From positions 1-13,943 of the forward strand of contig JAAFJZ010000018.1 in the NCBI GenBank assembly GCA_013298205.1: DNA of 13,943 bases, written 5' to 3'. Positions 1-7,339 of this stretch are shown piece by piece. The notes beneath the pieces were generated by a model, which worked only from the letters and a program-made list of their open reading frames with translations, ran no database searches and was not told where the DNA came from. Made by a program: the position numbers and the translations under genes. Every line of letters starts with the position of its first letter. Positions within the stretch are counted from its first letter, which is position 1. This DNA comes from Cytophagales bacterium. Lineage in GTDB: Bacteria; Bacteroidota; Bacteroidia; Cytophagales; UBA9547.

Positions 1-360
1 TCGCACATATAATATACAGTTGATAAAATTGATGTAGAGGGTTTGTTCATCTATTACGGAGCCTCCTGCATCGGCTTGGTTGGCATAATAAAAATATTCG
101 GCAGTGATTTGATCTATTTCATCGGTGTTAAAAGTCCATGCGCTTTTGTCTTGGTAAATTGGCTTTATGGATTCGCCATTTTGATTAAAAAAACGCAAAT
201 CAATTACGTTCTTGGCAAAATTTTGGATTTCATATCTACCTGGCCTCCAAACGGGCAAACAAAGTGTGGTTTCGTTTTCTTCTAAATCTTTTACAATAAG
301 TTGAATAGAAATACACTTTTGAAGTGGATTGGCATATTTAATCATGCAATGAACTTTCAT
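1..360 (-). CDS. M61-family peptidase, N-terminal part (3' end outside window)
   Basis: The minus strand is open for 120 codons from an ATG at 360 to the window edge, so only the N-terminal domain is visible. Around residues 36-52 the reading LPVWRPGRYEIQNFAKNV matches the conserved N-terminal beta-domain of M61 glycyl-aminopeptidase-like proteins, where a W-x-PG-[SR]-Y-x-I segment is typical. Family members run to roughly 600 residues and carry a HExxH zinc peptidase domain and a PDZ domain; those parts lie outside the window, so catalytic competence cannot be judged. No signal peptide is visible at this start. The ATG overlaps the stop codon of the upstream membrane-protein gene (ATGA), which points to translational coupling and supports the start. 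The family assignment rests on the N-terminal motif alone. Confidence 0.8.
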   Translation of the reverse strand, partial: MKVHCMIKYANPLQKCISIQLIVKDLEENETTLCLPVWRPGRYEIQNFAKNVIDLRFFNQNGESIKPIYQDKSAWTFNTDEIDQITAEYFYYANQADAGGSVIDEQTLYINFINCILYVR

Positions 361-1343
361 TTGGAACGAATTAAACTTTGGAATAATTCTTTGATGCTAA
401 TATGATTAAGTGGGAATTCTAGCAAAACGTGGAGTAGGCTTAAAAAATACAGTGCCATAAAGCCAATGTAATAATCGTAAGTATATAATGCAATGGAACT
501 TAACCACAAAACTAAAACGATGCTCAGTTTTGCTTTTGAAACTTCGTGCCATTTGATAATGCTGGTTTTTGAGAACCAGTTTAAATAATGGTAACAATAA
601 GCAAAAGCAATGATTCGCATGATTGCTAAACCTGTGGCTGAATAGAATACATCGTTTACAGTTCTAATTTTGCCAAAGGCAAAGGTATCGCCAATTACTT
701 TATTAAGCGAGGTATAAAGATTGTAACTTTCTAGTATATAGCGGCTTGTTGTAAAACTAGGCTTACCCCAAGGGATAAAAACTAAGGATAAAACCATTAA
801 TATAAAAAAAAGTGCGGATAGATATGCGCTCGTACTTTTGGATTTGACGGCTCCTAAAAGTATGAATATACCTGTAAAAATCAGTACATGAACCATCGTG
901 GGTAATAATGCACCTGCAAAAACCATAAATTGGTAGTTGGTATAAAAACCAAGTAAATAACTGAGTAAGCCAATACCTAAACCAATGGATAAACGCCAAA
1001 TTATATTTTTAAAAAACGCAAAGCAAAATGCGAAAACAAATGCCCAATAAATTAAGAATGCGCCCATTTGGTTTCCCATTTCTGAAGGATTGAACATAAA
1101 GTAAGTCAAAAATACGGTGATGGGAATAAAAATATAGATTTCTATTTTGTTTTGGGTAAAGTAATTTTTCTTTTCTAGCCAAGCTATTTCGGTTAGGTAA
1201 TGCAATGGCCCGATGAAGGCATAGACAAATAAAAATAGCTCAAAAGGAATTAAAATGGCAAAAAAAGCTGACAATGCCATAAAAAAAATATTCAGGTAAT
1301 TGATTTGGTTTAATGAAAGCTTGTCCAAAGATAGTTTATTCAC
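357..1343 (-). CDS. Multipass integral membrane protein of unknown function (GPLHYLTE motif)
   Basis: This is a 328-residue, strongly hydrophobic protein with about eight or nine predicted membrane segments, roughly at residues 14-34, 66-83, 92-112, 114-134, 137-163, 171-192, 240-258, 274-292 and 294-314. Between the first segments is a conserved-looking motif GPLHYLTEIAWL (about residues 45-56), containing His, Glu and Trp near the membrane face, and a second His (MVHVL) sits near residue 152. I recognise the motif as resembling uncharacterised Bacteroidota membrane proteins, but I know no function. It is not a clear Brp/Blh beta-carotene cleavage enzyme. The gene ends in an ATGA overlap with the M61 peptidase, so the two are probably co-translated. 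The start ATG at 1343 gives a short polar N-terminus before the first membrane segment. Confidence 0.85.
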   Translation of the reverse strand: MNKLSLDKLSLNQINYLNIFFMALSAFFAILIPFELFLFVYAFIGPLHYLTEIAWLEKKNYFTQNKIEIYIFIPITVFLTYFMFNPSEMGNQMGAFLIYWAFVFAFCFAFFKNIIWRLSIGLGIGLLSYLLGFYTNYQFMVFAGALLPTMVHVLIFTGIFILLGAVKSKSTSAYLSALFFILMVLSLVFIPWGKPSFTTSRYILESYNLYTSLNKVIGDTFAFGKIRTVNDVFYSATGLAIMRIIAFAYCYHYLNWFSKTSIIKWHEVSKAKLSIVLVLWLSSIALYTYDYYIGFMALYFLSLLHVLLEFPLNHISIKELFQSLIRSK

Positions 1344-1447
1344 AGGAATTTGGTTAAAAATCTAAAGCAATATTATCAAAAAAAGGAATATCTTCCTAGA
1401 AATAGAAGAAAGGCACAATTTTAGGGTTTTTAAAATAGAAATTTAAA

Positions 1448-1523
1448 GCGTGAGGGATAGAGCGAAAAGCCCGAAGTGAGGCACGAACGAGGACTTGAAG
1501 CGATAGCCCGACCCGAAAGCTTT
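1448..1523. repeat. GC-richer REP-like intergenic element with two imperfect repeats
   Basis: In an otherwise AT-rich gap lies a stretch rich in GAGG, AGCG and GCCCGA words. Two imperfect direct copies are visible: 1452-1474 (GAGG...AGCGAAAAGCCCGA) and 1489-1511 (GAGG...AGCGATAGCCCGA), followed by a further CCCG at 1512-1515. I recall similar AGCG-x-TAGCCCG strings scattered between genes in many flavobacterial genomes, as an intergenic repeat of unknown role. There is no ORF in it. It sits between the membrane-protein gene and the 3' end of the protease gene and runs directly into the hairpin at 1525-1568. It could be a REP-type element or part of a transcript end. Copy number in the genome cannot be seen here. 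Confidence 0.55.
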
Positions 1524-1524
1524 A

Positions 1525-1568
1525 TTTATTTTACCCAAAAAATCTATTGATTTTTTGGGTAAAATAAA
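1525..1568. terminator. Perfect 20-bp hairpin downstream of the DegP gene
   Basis: Arms 1525-1544 and 1549-1568 are perfectly complementary over 20 bp and separated by a four-base TATT loop. The stem holds an ACCC/GGGT block flanked by A/T tracts. It lies nine bases beyond the stop codon of the minus-strand protease gene and before the next minus-strand gene, so a transcription terminator or 3' mRNA stabiliser is the natural reading. No clean terminal U-run follows the stem on either strand, so termination is not certain; it may instead be the terminal stem of the adjacent REP-like element. Confidence 0.55.
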
Positions 1569-1576
1569 AGGATAAA

Positions 1577-3043
1577 TCAAATGCCAAAACCAAAAAATCG
1601 CTCTTCTGGGTCGCCAGGATAGATTCCTTTCAATAGGATACCTCCTTTTTTGGTTTGTAATTGAGCCCTAAAATCGGCAATATTTTTAATCGGTTTATCA
1701 TAGTTTTGCAAAAGGATAATCCCTTCTTGCATATCTGTATATTTGCTTACGATTCCTTTATTGATTTTACTCACTTTTACGCCATAGCTTAAACCGAGCG
1801 TTTTCTTTTCTTTTTCAGTCAAATCTTGTAGTTCGATTCCCAATCTGCCCAAAATATCGGAGTCGTCTCTTTTGATTAATTCTTTGTTGCCGTCCTTATT
1901 TTTAAGCAAAACTTCATAATTCAATATTTTTCCTTGCCTATTAATTTGCACTTTAACCGTTTCACCGGGTCTGTGTCTGCCAATTTGTTCTTGTAGCATA
2001 GGCCCAGTTTTGACTTCGGCTTCATCTACTTTCGTAATCACATCCCCTTTTTTAAGTCCAGAGGCTTTTGCTGAGCCATTTTCGACCAAACTGTCCACAT
2101 AAACGCCTTCATTAACATTCAAATTTTTCTCTTTTGCAAGTGCTCCGTCCACACTGCGAATGGTTACGCCCAAAAATCCTCTTTGGGCGTTGCCATATTT
2201 GACTATATCCTCCGTAATTTTTCTTACGATTTCAGATGGAATAGCGAAAGAATAACCAGCAAAAGCACCATTGGGTGAGGCAATAGCGGTGTTTATTCCG
2301 ATTAAATCTCCATCTAAATTGACCAAAGCACCTCCGCTATTTCCTGGATTTACGGCTGCATCGGTTTGAATAAAAGACTCAATGGCATAATTATCTTTCA
2401 AAATATTAATATTCCGGCCTTTTGCGCTCACGATACCTGCGGTTACAGTCGATTCCAAATTAAATGGATTGCCCACTGCCAGTACCCACTGCCCCACTTT
2501 TACGGCATCGGAATTGGCAAAAATAATATTGGGTAAATTTTGGGCACTAATTTGCAAAACCGCCAAATCTGTGGAAGGATCTGTACCTACCAATTTGGCT
2601 TTAAAGGTGCGTTTGTCATACAAAACGACTTCAATTTCCTCAGAATTTTCTACTACATGGTTATTGGTAACGATATAACCATCTTTACTTATGATTACTC
2701 CCGAGCCAGCCGACTGACCTTTAGGTTGATTTTTAGGCTGCATTTGAGGAAAATCATCACCAAAAAAATCATAAAAAGGATTTCTTTCACCATTGCCATA
2801 ATTTTGAGCCTTCATTATAGACTTAATATGCACAACAGCAGGCATACTTTTTTCTGCCGCTAGGCTAAAGTCAAATTGAGGACTCGGATTTTGAGAAGAA
2901 ACTTTTTTGGCAATAAAACTTGCTGCATTGGTTTGCACCTGAAAATCGCTATTTTGATTCGCAAATGTTTGATAAAAAAACAGGGTAGCTAAACTACAAA
3001 CCATTCCGAATAGACCCAAGGCGATTATTTTTAAAATTTTCAT
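1577..3043 (-). CDS. degP: HtrA/DegP-type periplasmic serine endoprotease with two PDZ domains
   Basis: The 488-residue protein degrades or refolds damaged envelope proteins in the periplasm, as known for the Do/HtrA family. An N-terminal hydrophobic segment (about 6-28) acts as signal peptide or anchor. The trypsin-like domain spans about 60-280 with an intact triad: His129 in TNNHVVE, Asp159 in STDLAVL and Ser236 in NPGNSGGAL. PDZ1 follows at about 288-385 (GFLGV start) and a more divergent PDZ2 at about 400-480. Length matches the family. The gene stands alone: it is divergent from the ABC transporter genes across a 225-base gap and followed by a strong hairpin. Envelope stress control is likely for the family, but no such site is evident. 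Assignment to DegP rather than DegQ/MucD is by general similarity. Confidence 0.95.
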   Translation of the reverse strand: MKILKIIALGLFGMVCSLATLFFYQTFANQNSDFQVQTNAASFIAKKVSSQNPSPQFDFSLAAEKSMPAVVHIKSIMKAQNYGNGERNPFYDFFGDDFPQMQPKNQPKGQSAGSGVIISKDGYIVTNNHVVENSEEIEVVLYDKRTFKAKLVGTDPSTDLAVLQISAQNLPNIIFANSDAVKVGQWVLAVGNPFNLESTVTAGIVSAKGRNINILKDNYAIESFIQTDAAVNPGNSGGALVNLDGDLIGINTAIASPNGAFAGYSFAIPSEIVRKITEDIVKYGNAQRGFLGVTIRSVDGALAKEKNLNVNEGVYVDSLVENGSAKASGLKKGDVITKVDEAEVKTGPMLQEQIGRHRPGETVKVQINRQGKILNYEVLLKNKDGNKELIKRDDSDILGRLGIELQDLTEKEKKTLGLSYGVKVSKINKGIVSKYTDMQEGIILLQNYDKPIKNIADFRAQLQTKKGGILLKGIYPGDPEERFFGFGI

Positions 3044-3101
3044 ACGATTTATAACTTTTAAATTTGATGTTTAACGCAAAAAAGTCAATCAAATTGTATG
3101 C

Positions 3102-3109
3102 CAAATGTA
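3102..3109 (-). promoter_or_regulatory. Possible -7 promoter core for the protease gene
   Basis: On the minus strand this reads TACATTTG, matching the Bacteroidota -7 consensus TAnnTTTG, 58 bases upstream of the protease ATG. No well-spaced TTTG-like -33 element is visible; the nearest TTG lies about 26 bases further upstream, which is too far. Tentative. Confidence 0.3.
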
Positions 3110-3268
3110 GCTAAATGTAAAAATGACATATTTGGCAATTTGCTTATCAATTCATGCTAAAATTTCAGTTTTAGGCTTATTAAAAATAGGAAATATTGAC
3201 TAAAAGATGAAAATTGCAAGCCAAATATTTTCACCTTTTGAAAAATAACCAAATCAAAAAAATCTACT

Positions 3269-4192
3269 TTGTCTTCTATTATAGAGCTTAAAAATATTTC
3301 CAAATCTTTTTACAAGCATCAAGCTTTAGAAAATGTAAGTTTTGCGGTGCCCAAAGGGAGTATTTATGGGCTTTTGGGACCTAATGGTTCAGGAAAAACT
3401 ACACTTTTAAGAATATTAACTGGAATTTTGATGCCTGATGGTGGAGATTATTTATTTGATAATCAAAATTTTAGTAAAAATCATGTGAAACAAATTGGCT
3501 ATATGCCAGAGGAAAGAGGTTTGTACCCTAAAATGAAGGCGAATGAAGTATTGCTTTATTTGGCGCAACTTAGGGGTTTGAGTAAAAATGATGCCAAACA
3601 AAATATGAAAATCTTGGCTGAAGAGTTGGAAATAGCTGATTGGCTAAACCATACTGTGGAATCACTTTCAAAAGGAATGCAACAAAAAATACAGTTTTTG
3701 GCTGCCAGTATTCACAAACCATTGTTTTTGATTTTGGATGAACCTTTCTCTGGTTTAGACCCAATGAATGCCAAATTGCTTACCGATGTGCTTTTAAGAA
3801 TGAATAAAGAAGGCACAAGCATACTTTTTTCTACACATCGCATGGATACGGTAGAAAATTTATGTCAAAATCTGGTTTTGATTTACCAATCGAAAGTGGT
3901 GATGGAGGGCGAAAAAAAGAAAATCAAGAGCGAATTTGGCAAACGAATATTGCAAGTGAATACAAAAGGGAAACCCGATTTGGGAAATCAAATTGAAATA
4001 TTAAGCCAGAAGCAAATAGAAAACGATGAATATGAATATTTAATAAATAATGGTAATAATCAAAATCCGAATGCGATTTTAGAACTATTTATGAAAAGCG
4101 CACAAATCCTGCATTTTGCAGAACTTGTACCGAGCATAGAAAATATTTTCTTTCAAGAGATTCAAAAAAAACAAACGAAACCCACAGAATGA
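3269..4192 (+). CDS. ABC-2 type exporter ATP-binding protein (NatA-like)
   Basis: This 307-residue cytoplasmic ATPase should power the permease encoded next to it. Walker A is GPNGSGKT (37-44), the signature is the slightly unusual LSKGM (133-137), Walker B is LFLILDE (152-158) and the switch His is His190 in STHRMD. The segment GYMPEERGLYPKM (77-89) at the Q-loop region is typical of NatA-like export ATPases. The C-terminal ~90 residues form the extension usual in this subgroup (DUF4162-like). The only in-frame start after the upstream stop at 3239 that preserves the fold is TTG at 3269; the next ATG would remove Walker A. The stop overlaps the start of the permease (ATGA). Substrate is unknown; sodium, drug or peptide export are all possible. 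Confidence 0.92.
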   Translation: MSSIIELKNISKSFYKHQALENVSFAVPKGSIYGLLGPNGSGKTTLLRILTGILMPDGGDYLFDNQNFSKNHVKQIGYMPEERGLYPKMKANEVLLYLAQLRGLSKNDAKQNMKILAEELEIADWLNHTVESLSKGMQQKIQFLAASIHKPLFLILDEPFSGLDPMNAKLLTDVLLRMNKEGTSILFSTHRMDTVENLCQNLVLIYQSKVVMEGEKKKIKSEFGKRILQVNTKGKPDLGNQIEILSQKQIENDEYEYLINNGNNQNPNAILELFMKSAQILHFAELVPSIENIFFQEIQKKQTKPTE

Positions 4193-5460
4193 GAAATTTA
4201 TATCTCGTGATTAGAAAAGAATTTCTCACGCGTGTGGGCAAGAGGAGTTTTTGGTTGCTTTCACTTTTAGGACCAGTTATTCTTTCGTTAATGTTGATTA
4301 TTCCATTGGGAATTAATAATCTAAATTCTGAAAAATTGCGGGTTTTGGTTAATTCTGCTCATAAAGATGCCCAAAATGTTTTTGAAACCGACAATTCGGT
4401 TGTATATGAAATAATCAATTTACAGCCTAATGAAGCGAGTTTTGTATATAAAAACCAAGATTATGACGCTTTAGTTGATTTCAATAAAAAAGAAAGCTGG
4501 CAGCAGGCAAGCAATGAATTTACTTTTCAGATTGCAAAGTCGCTAAGTACTGAGGCTTCATGTAGCCTTGAAAAAAATATCACTAGCTTTATTGCTTTCA
4601 AGATTTTGCAACAATCAAACCAAAATTCCATTCATATAAAACCTATTTTTGAAGGAACAAAAAAATCAAATCCATACCAAGAAGCCATACAAACAGCTGC
4701 ATTATTTTCGGCTATTCTGATTTATTTTTTCATTTTTATGTATTCTGTACAAGTGATGCGTAGCGTGATAGAAGAAAAAGCAGGACGAGTAATTGAGTTG
4801 ATTGTTATTTCTGTAAATCCATTTGTTTTTATGGCTGGCAAAATCATTGGTTTGGGCTTGGTGGCTTTTACCCAATTTCTGATTTGGATATTTATGAGTA
4901 GCTTGGGAAGTTTGTTGATTTCACAAAGATTTCAGATAGCGCGTTTTAGAAATGAAAATCTCATGAAAACACTATCAGAATCTTCTCAAATCAAGCAAAC
5001 TTTAGAAATGAACCATCTCATAGAATCTATTTATGCTATCCCATTTTTTGATTTGCTTATGGGTTTTGTATTTTTCTTTATTTTCGGATACTTGCTTTAT
5101 GCAGCTATTTTTGCGGCAGTAGGCTCCTTGGTTAGCCATGAAAATGACACGCAAAGTCTTATTTTCCCTGTTACTTTCCCCTTGCTTGGGGCATTTGTGA
5201 TGGTGCCTAGCATTTTGAAAGATTCCAACGGATTTTGGGCGCAAATTTTATCAATTATTCCTTTTACTTCACCTGTAATCATGCCCTTGCGCATAGGTTT
5301 GGGTGTGGCTTGGGGTGATTTATTAATTTCTTGTTTAAGCCTAGTAGCAACTTTTTTGTTGATGACTTGGCTTGCTTCAAAAACCTTTAGAACGGGGATA
5401 TTGATGTATGGGAAAAAAGTGAGTTTTGGAGAAATAATTAAAAATGTGAGGCATTTTTGA
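4189..5460 (+). CDS. ABC-2 family permease (NatB-like)
   Basis: The 423-residue inner-membrane protein has the ABC-2 exporter layout: one membrane helix near the N-terminus (about 21-42), a large extracytoplasmic domain (about 45-160), then a cluster of about five helices (from about 168 to 400). The segment RSVIEEKAGRVIELIVISV (191-209) followed by GKIIG (217-221) is the hallmark cytoplasmic motif of NatB/ABC2_membrane_3 permeases that contacts the ATPase. It starts inside the stop codon of the ATPase gene, so the pair is co-translated and presumably forms one exporter. The gene is complete and ends just before an insertion-sequence remnant. The transported compound cannot be inferred. Confidence 0.9.
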   Translation: MRNLYLVIRKEFLTRVGKRSFWLLSLLGPVILSLMLIIPLGINNLNSEKLRVLVNSAHKDAQNVFETDNSVVYEIINLQPNEASFVYKNQDYDALVDFNKKESWQQASNEFTFQIAKSLSTEASCSLEKNITSFIAFKILQQSNQNSIHIKPIFEGTKKSNPYQEAIQTAALFSAILIYFFIFMYSVQVMRSVIEEKAGRVIELIVISVNPFVFMAGKIIGLGLVAFTQFLIWIFMSSLGSLLISQRFQIARFRNENLMKTLSESSQIKQTLEMNHLIESIYAIPFFDLLMGFVFFFIFGYLLYAAIFAAVGSLVSHENDTQSLIFPVTFPLLGAFVMVPSILKDSNGFWAQILSIIPFTSPVIMPLRIGLGVAWGDLLISCLSLVATFLLMTWLASKTFRTGILMYGKKVSFGEIIKNVRHF

Positions 5461-5510
5461 ATGGGTGAAATTGTGGGTGAATTAGAGTTGATAAAAAATT
5501 TAACTAATTT

Positions 5511-5735
5511 GACTTAAAGTTTTTAGAATTCTCCTTATTATAGCACCTGTCCACATCTTTTTTCTATGAATATGCTTGTTTTTCATTTATTTTTAAGCTT
5601 CTTTTATGATTTGAATATCATCTGTCATTAAGGCTCTGATTATTAATTTAGCATCTCTTACGCTAATTAATTGATATTTCACAATGTTATTTATTTTTAA
5701 TGTTGCATAAATGACAAGATAATAAGTGATTTTTT
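5511..5735 (-). mobile_element. Decayed insertion-sequence tail (copy 1)
   Basis: This stretch is clearly related to 11518-11720: both share TTAGAATTCTCC near the outer edge, then a poorly conserved stretch, then nearly identical blocks such as GCATCTCTTACGCT and TTGATATTTCACAATG. Read on the minus strand it carries the transposase C-terminus NNIVKYQLISVRDAKLI, with stop codons near the end (EA*K*MK). Similarity fades near 5725-5735. Only the last ~60 codons and the element end remain, so it cannot move. The outer boundary near 5511 is inferred from where the two copies stop matching. Confidence 0.7.
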
Positions 5736-5819
5736 ACTTCAAAGATAAAAAGCTACTTACTTTGCTCACTATAAGATTTCGCCCGTTGTAACAATAAGTT
5801 TCTAAAAAAATATTTCTGC
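5736..5819. other. Non-coding stretch with nothing recognisable
   Basis: Between the insertion-sequence remnant and the small frameshifted ORF is AT-rich sequence with stops in all frames. I see no promoter core, hairpin or RNA gene in it. Confidence 0.4.
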
Positions 5820-5989
5820 TTACTTAGGAATAACATCAACTTCAATGGTCAGTTTAATCTCAAAGGACTTACGGTCAAAATTAATGAAACTATATGTAAC
5901 ATTGTTTTCATTATGGGCTATGCTTGCAACATAAAGCGAGCATAGTCTATAGGGGAGTTTATTGCGATTTTTTCATTTGATAATGCCAT
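5820..5989 (-). pseudogene. Frameshifted small ORF downstream of the TolC gene
   Basis: Two bases after the TolC stop codon a minus-strand ATG at 5989 opens a reading that begins MALSNEKIAINSPIDYARF and hits TAG after 23 codons. If the frame shifts by one base around 5915-5925, reading continues as SIAHNENNVTYSF, then INFDRKSFEIKLTIEVDVIPK, to a stop at 5820-5822. The joined product would be about 56 residues, with charged/hydrophobic alternation that looks coding. Its position suggests it was the last gene of the exporter operon. I do not recognise the family. The single-base defect could be real decay or a sequencing error; chance openness is also possible at this size. Confidence 0.35.
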
Positions 5990-5991
5990 TT

Positions 5992-7329
5992 TTAAAAAAC
6001 TTTTAACCTATTACCTAATTCTCCAGAAATGAAAAGACGTTCTGCCAATGCTTTGTTCAACTGCTCGTTTATTTGATTTATTTGTATTTTAAGTTTCTGT
6101 ATTTCAGCTTCTTGTAGATTTAATTCTGATGTTGCAACTTGTCCGTTCTCTATCCTTTGTTGGAAAAGAGTTATATTTTCCTCCAATAAAGTCAGGTTTT
6201 CCTTTTTAATTTTTAATTCATCGTTCAATTTTTCAATTTCAATTCCTGTTTGCCTTAGCTGTTTATTTTTATCCGACTTCAATTCTTCTTTTTCGAGGTC
6301 AATGGTAGTTAATTGGTTTTGTAGTTGTTTTGTTCCGTTAATTGATTTGTCGGGGGAGAAAATGGGAAGTTTTACAAACAGCCCAACATAACTGTTGCCG
6401 AACCACGAACTGCGTTGAAATGGCACAAAATCTTGGCTAAACTGATTTGCCCCCAAAAAGCCTTGAAAACTTACTGAAGGAGTATATTTTGTTTTCTCGG
6501 TTTTGATTTGCTGTGTTATTAATTGTTTCCTTAAAAGTAGTTTTTGATATTCAGGTGTAGCATCTATTTGTATGGTAGCGACTTTACTTTCAGCATCAAA
6601 TACATTTAATGGGACACTTGAAAATTTCTCATCTAAAATTTGCTCTAAATCAATATTTGTTAAAAAGTGGAGATAAATTTTCTCATTAAAAAGTGAGGCG
6701 ACCGACTTTTTGAATGAAATCAAATTATTGTTGTGATTAACCACCGCATTGTTAAGTTCGGTTTTTAATACTTTGCCTTCTCTAAATTTAGCTTTTACGA
6801 TATTATATGAGATATGACTTCTTACCGTATCTGAAATGGCTTCATCTACTTGATAGTTTAAAGTCAGCACCCTTATGTATGTCTTAACAATTTCAAATTG
6901 TAAATCATTTTCAGCTTTTTGGACATCAATATTTGCGATTAATTCTTTTAGCTTACTCTCTGTAAATCGGTTTTTGACGGTTAAATCAATAATGGGCTGA
7001 TAAACTGTAAGCCCTGCATTTTGCTGCCAATTTGTACCGAATTGAATGCCTCGTGTTTCGTTAGTGGGTACGGGATTAAACTGCCCAACAGGAACAACTT
7101 GGGTAGCGATGATTGGGTTGTAACGGTAATCGTAGGCAAGAGAAATTTGAGGCAAATACTTTCCTTTGGCCTCAATACTTTTAAGGCTTGCCAAAAGTTG
7201 TTCGGTTTTGGCAATTTTTAAACTGACTTTATTTGCCAAACCTTTTTCAATGCACTCTTTCAATGTAATTTGTGCGAAAAGCGATTGGCTTATGAATGCA
7301 TTTATTAAGAAGATTATTACTTTTTTCAT
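5992..7329 (-). CDS. TolC-family outer-membrane efflux protein
   Basis: The 445-residue protein forms the outer-membrane channel of a tripartite exporter. A signal peptide is visible (MKKVIIFLINAFISQSLFAQ), followed directly by ITLKECIEKGLANK, the usual first helix of TolC-family proteins. Two long heptad-rich helical regions follow, one after about residue 40 and a repeat half ending around 345-440, with the segment NGQVATSELNLQEAE typical of the second half. Length fits the family. It is the last intact gene of the operon, starting 10 bases after the permease stop, so it is probably dedicated to this exporter rather than shared. Confidence 0.92.
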   Translation of the reverse strand: MKKVIIFLINAFISQSLFAQITLKECIEKGLANKVSLKIAKTEQLLASLKSIEAKGKYLPQISLAYDYRYNPIIATQVVPVGQFNPVPTNETRGIQFGTNWQQNAGLTVYQPIIDLTVKNRFTESKLKELIANIDVQKAENDLQFEIVKTYIRVLTLNYQVDEAISDTVRSHISYNIVKAKFREGKVLKTELNNAVVNHNNNLISFKKSVASLFNEKIYLHFLTNIDLEQILDEKFSSVPLNVFDAESKVATIQIDATPEYQKLLLRKQLITQQIKTEKTKYTPSVSFQGFLGANQFSQDFVPFQRSSWFGNSYVGLFVKLPIFSPDKSINGTKQLQNQLTTIDLEKEELKSDKNKQLRQTGIEIEKLNDELKIKKENLTLLEENITLFQQRIENGQVATSELNLQEAEIQKLKIQINQINEQLNKALAERLFISGELGNRLKVF

Positions 7330-7339
7330 ACAATTGTTT

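Noticed and set aside
43..285. Plus-strand ORF of 80 codons at the left edge
   Set aside because: It is antisense to the M61 peptidase reading, which has a recognisable family motif and an ATGA-coupled start; the plus-strand product resembles nothing.
1326..1333. Minus-strand TATCTTTG, a perfect TAnnTTTG promoter core
   Set aside because: It falls inside the first codons of the membrane-protein gene, where a promoter would remove the start; the next Met is within the first membrane segment. Probably chance.
5461..5510. Possible terminator after the NatB-like permease gene
   Set aside because: No stem with a following T-run could be found between the stop codon and the IS remnant.
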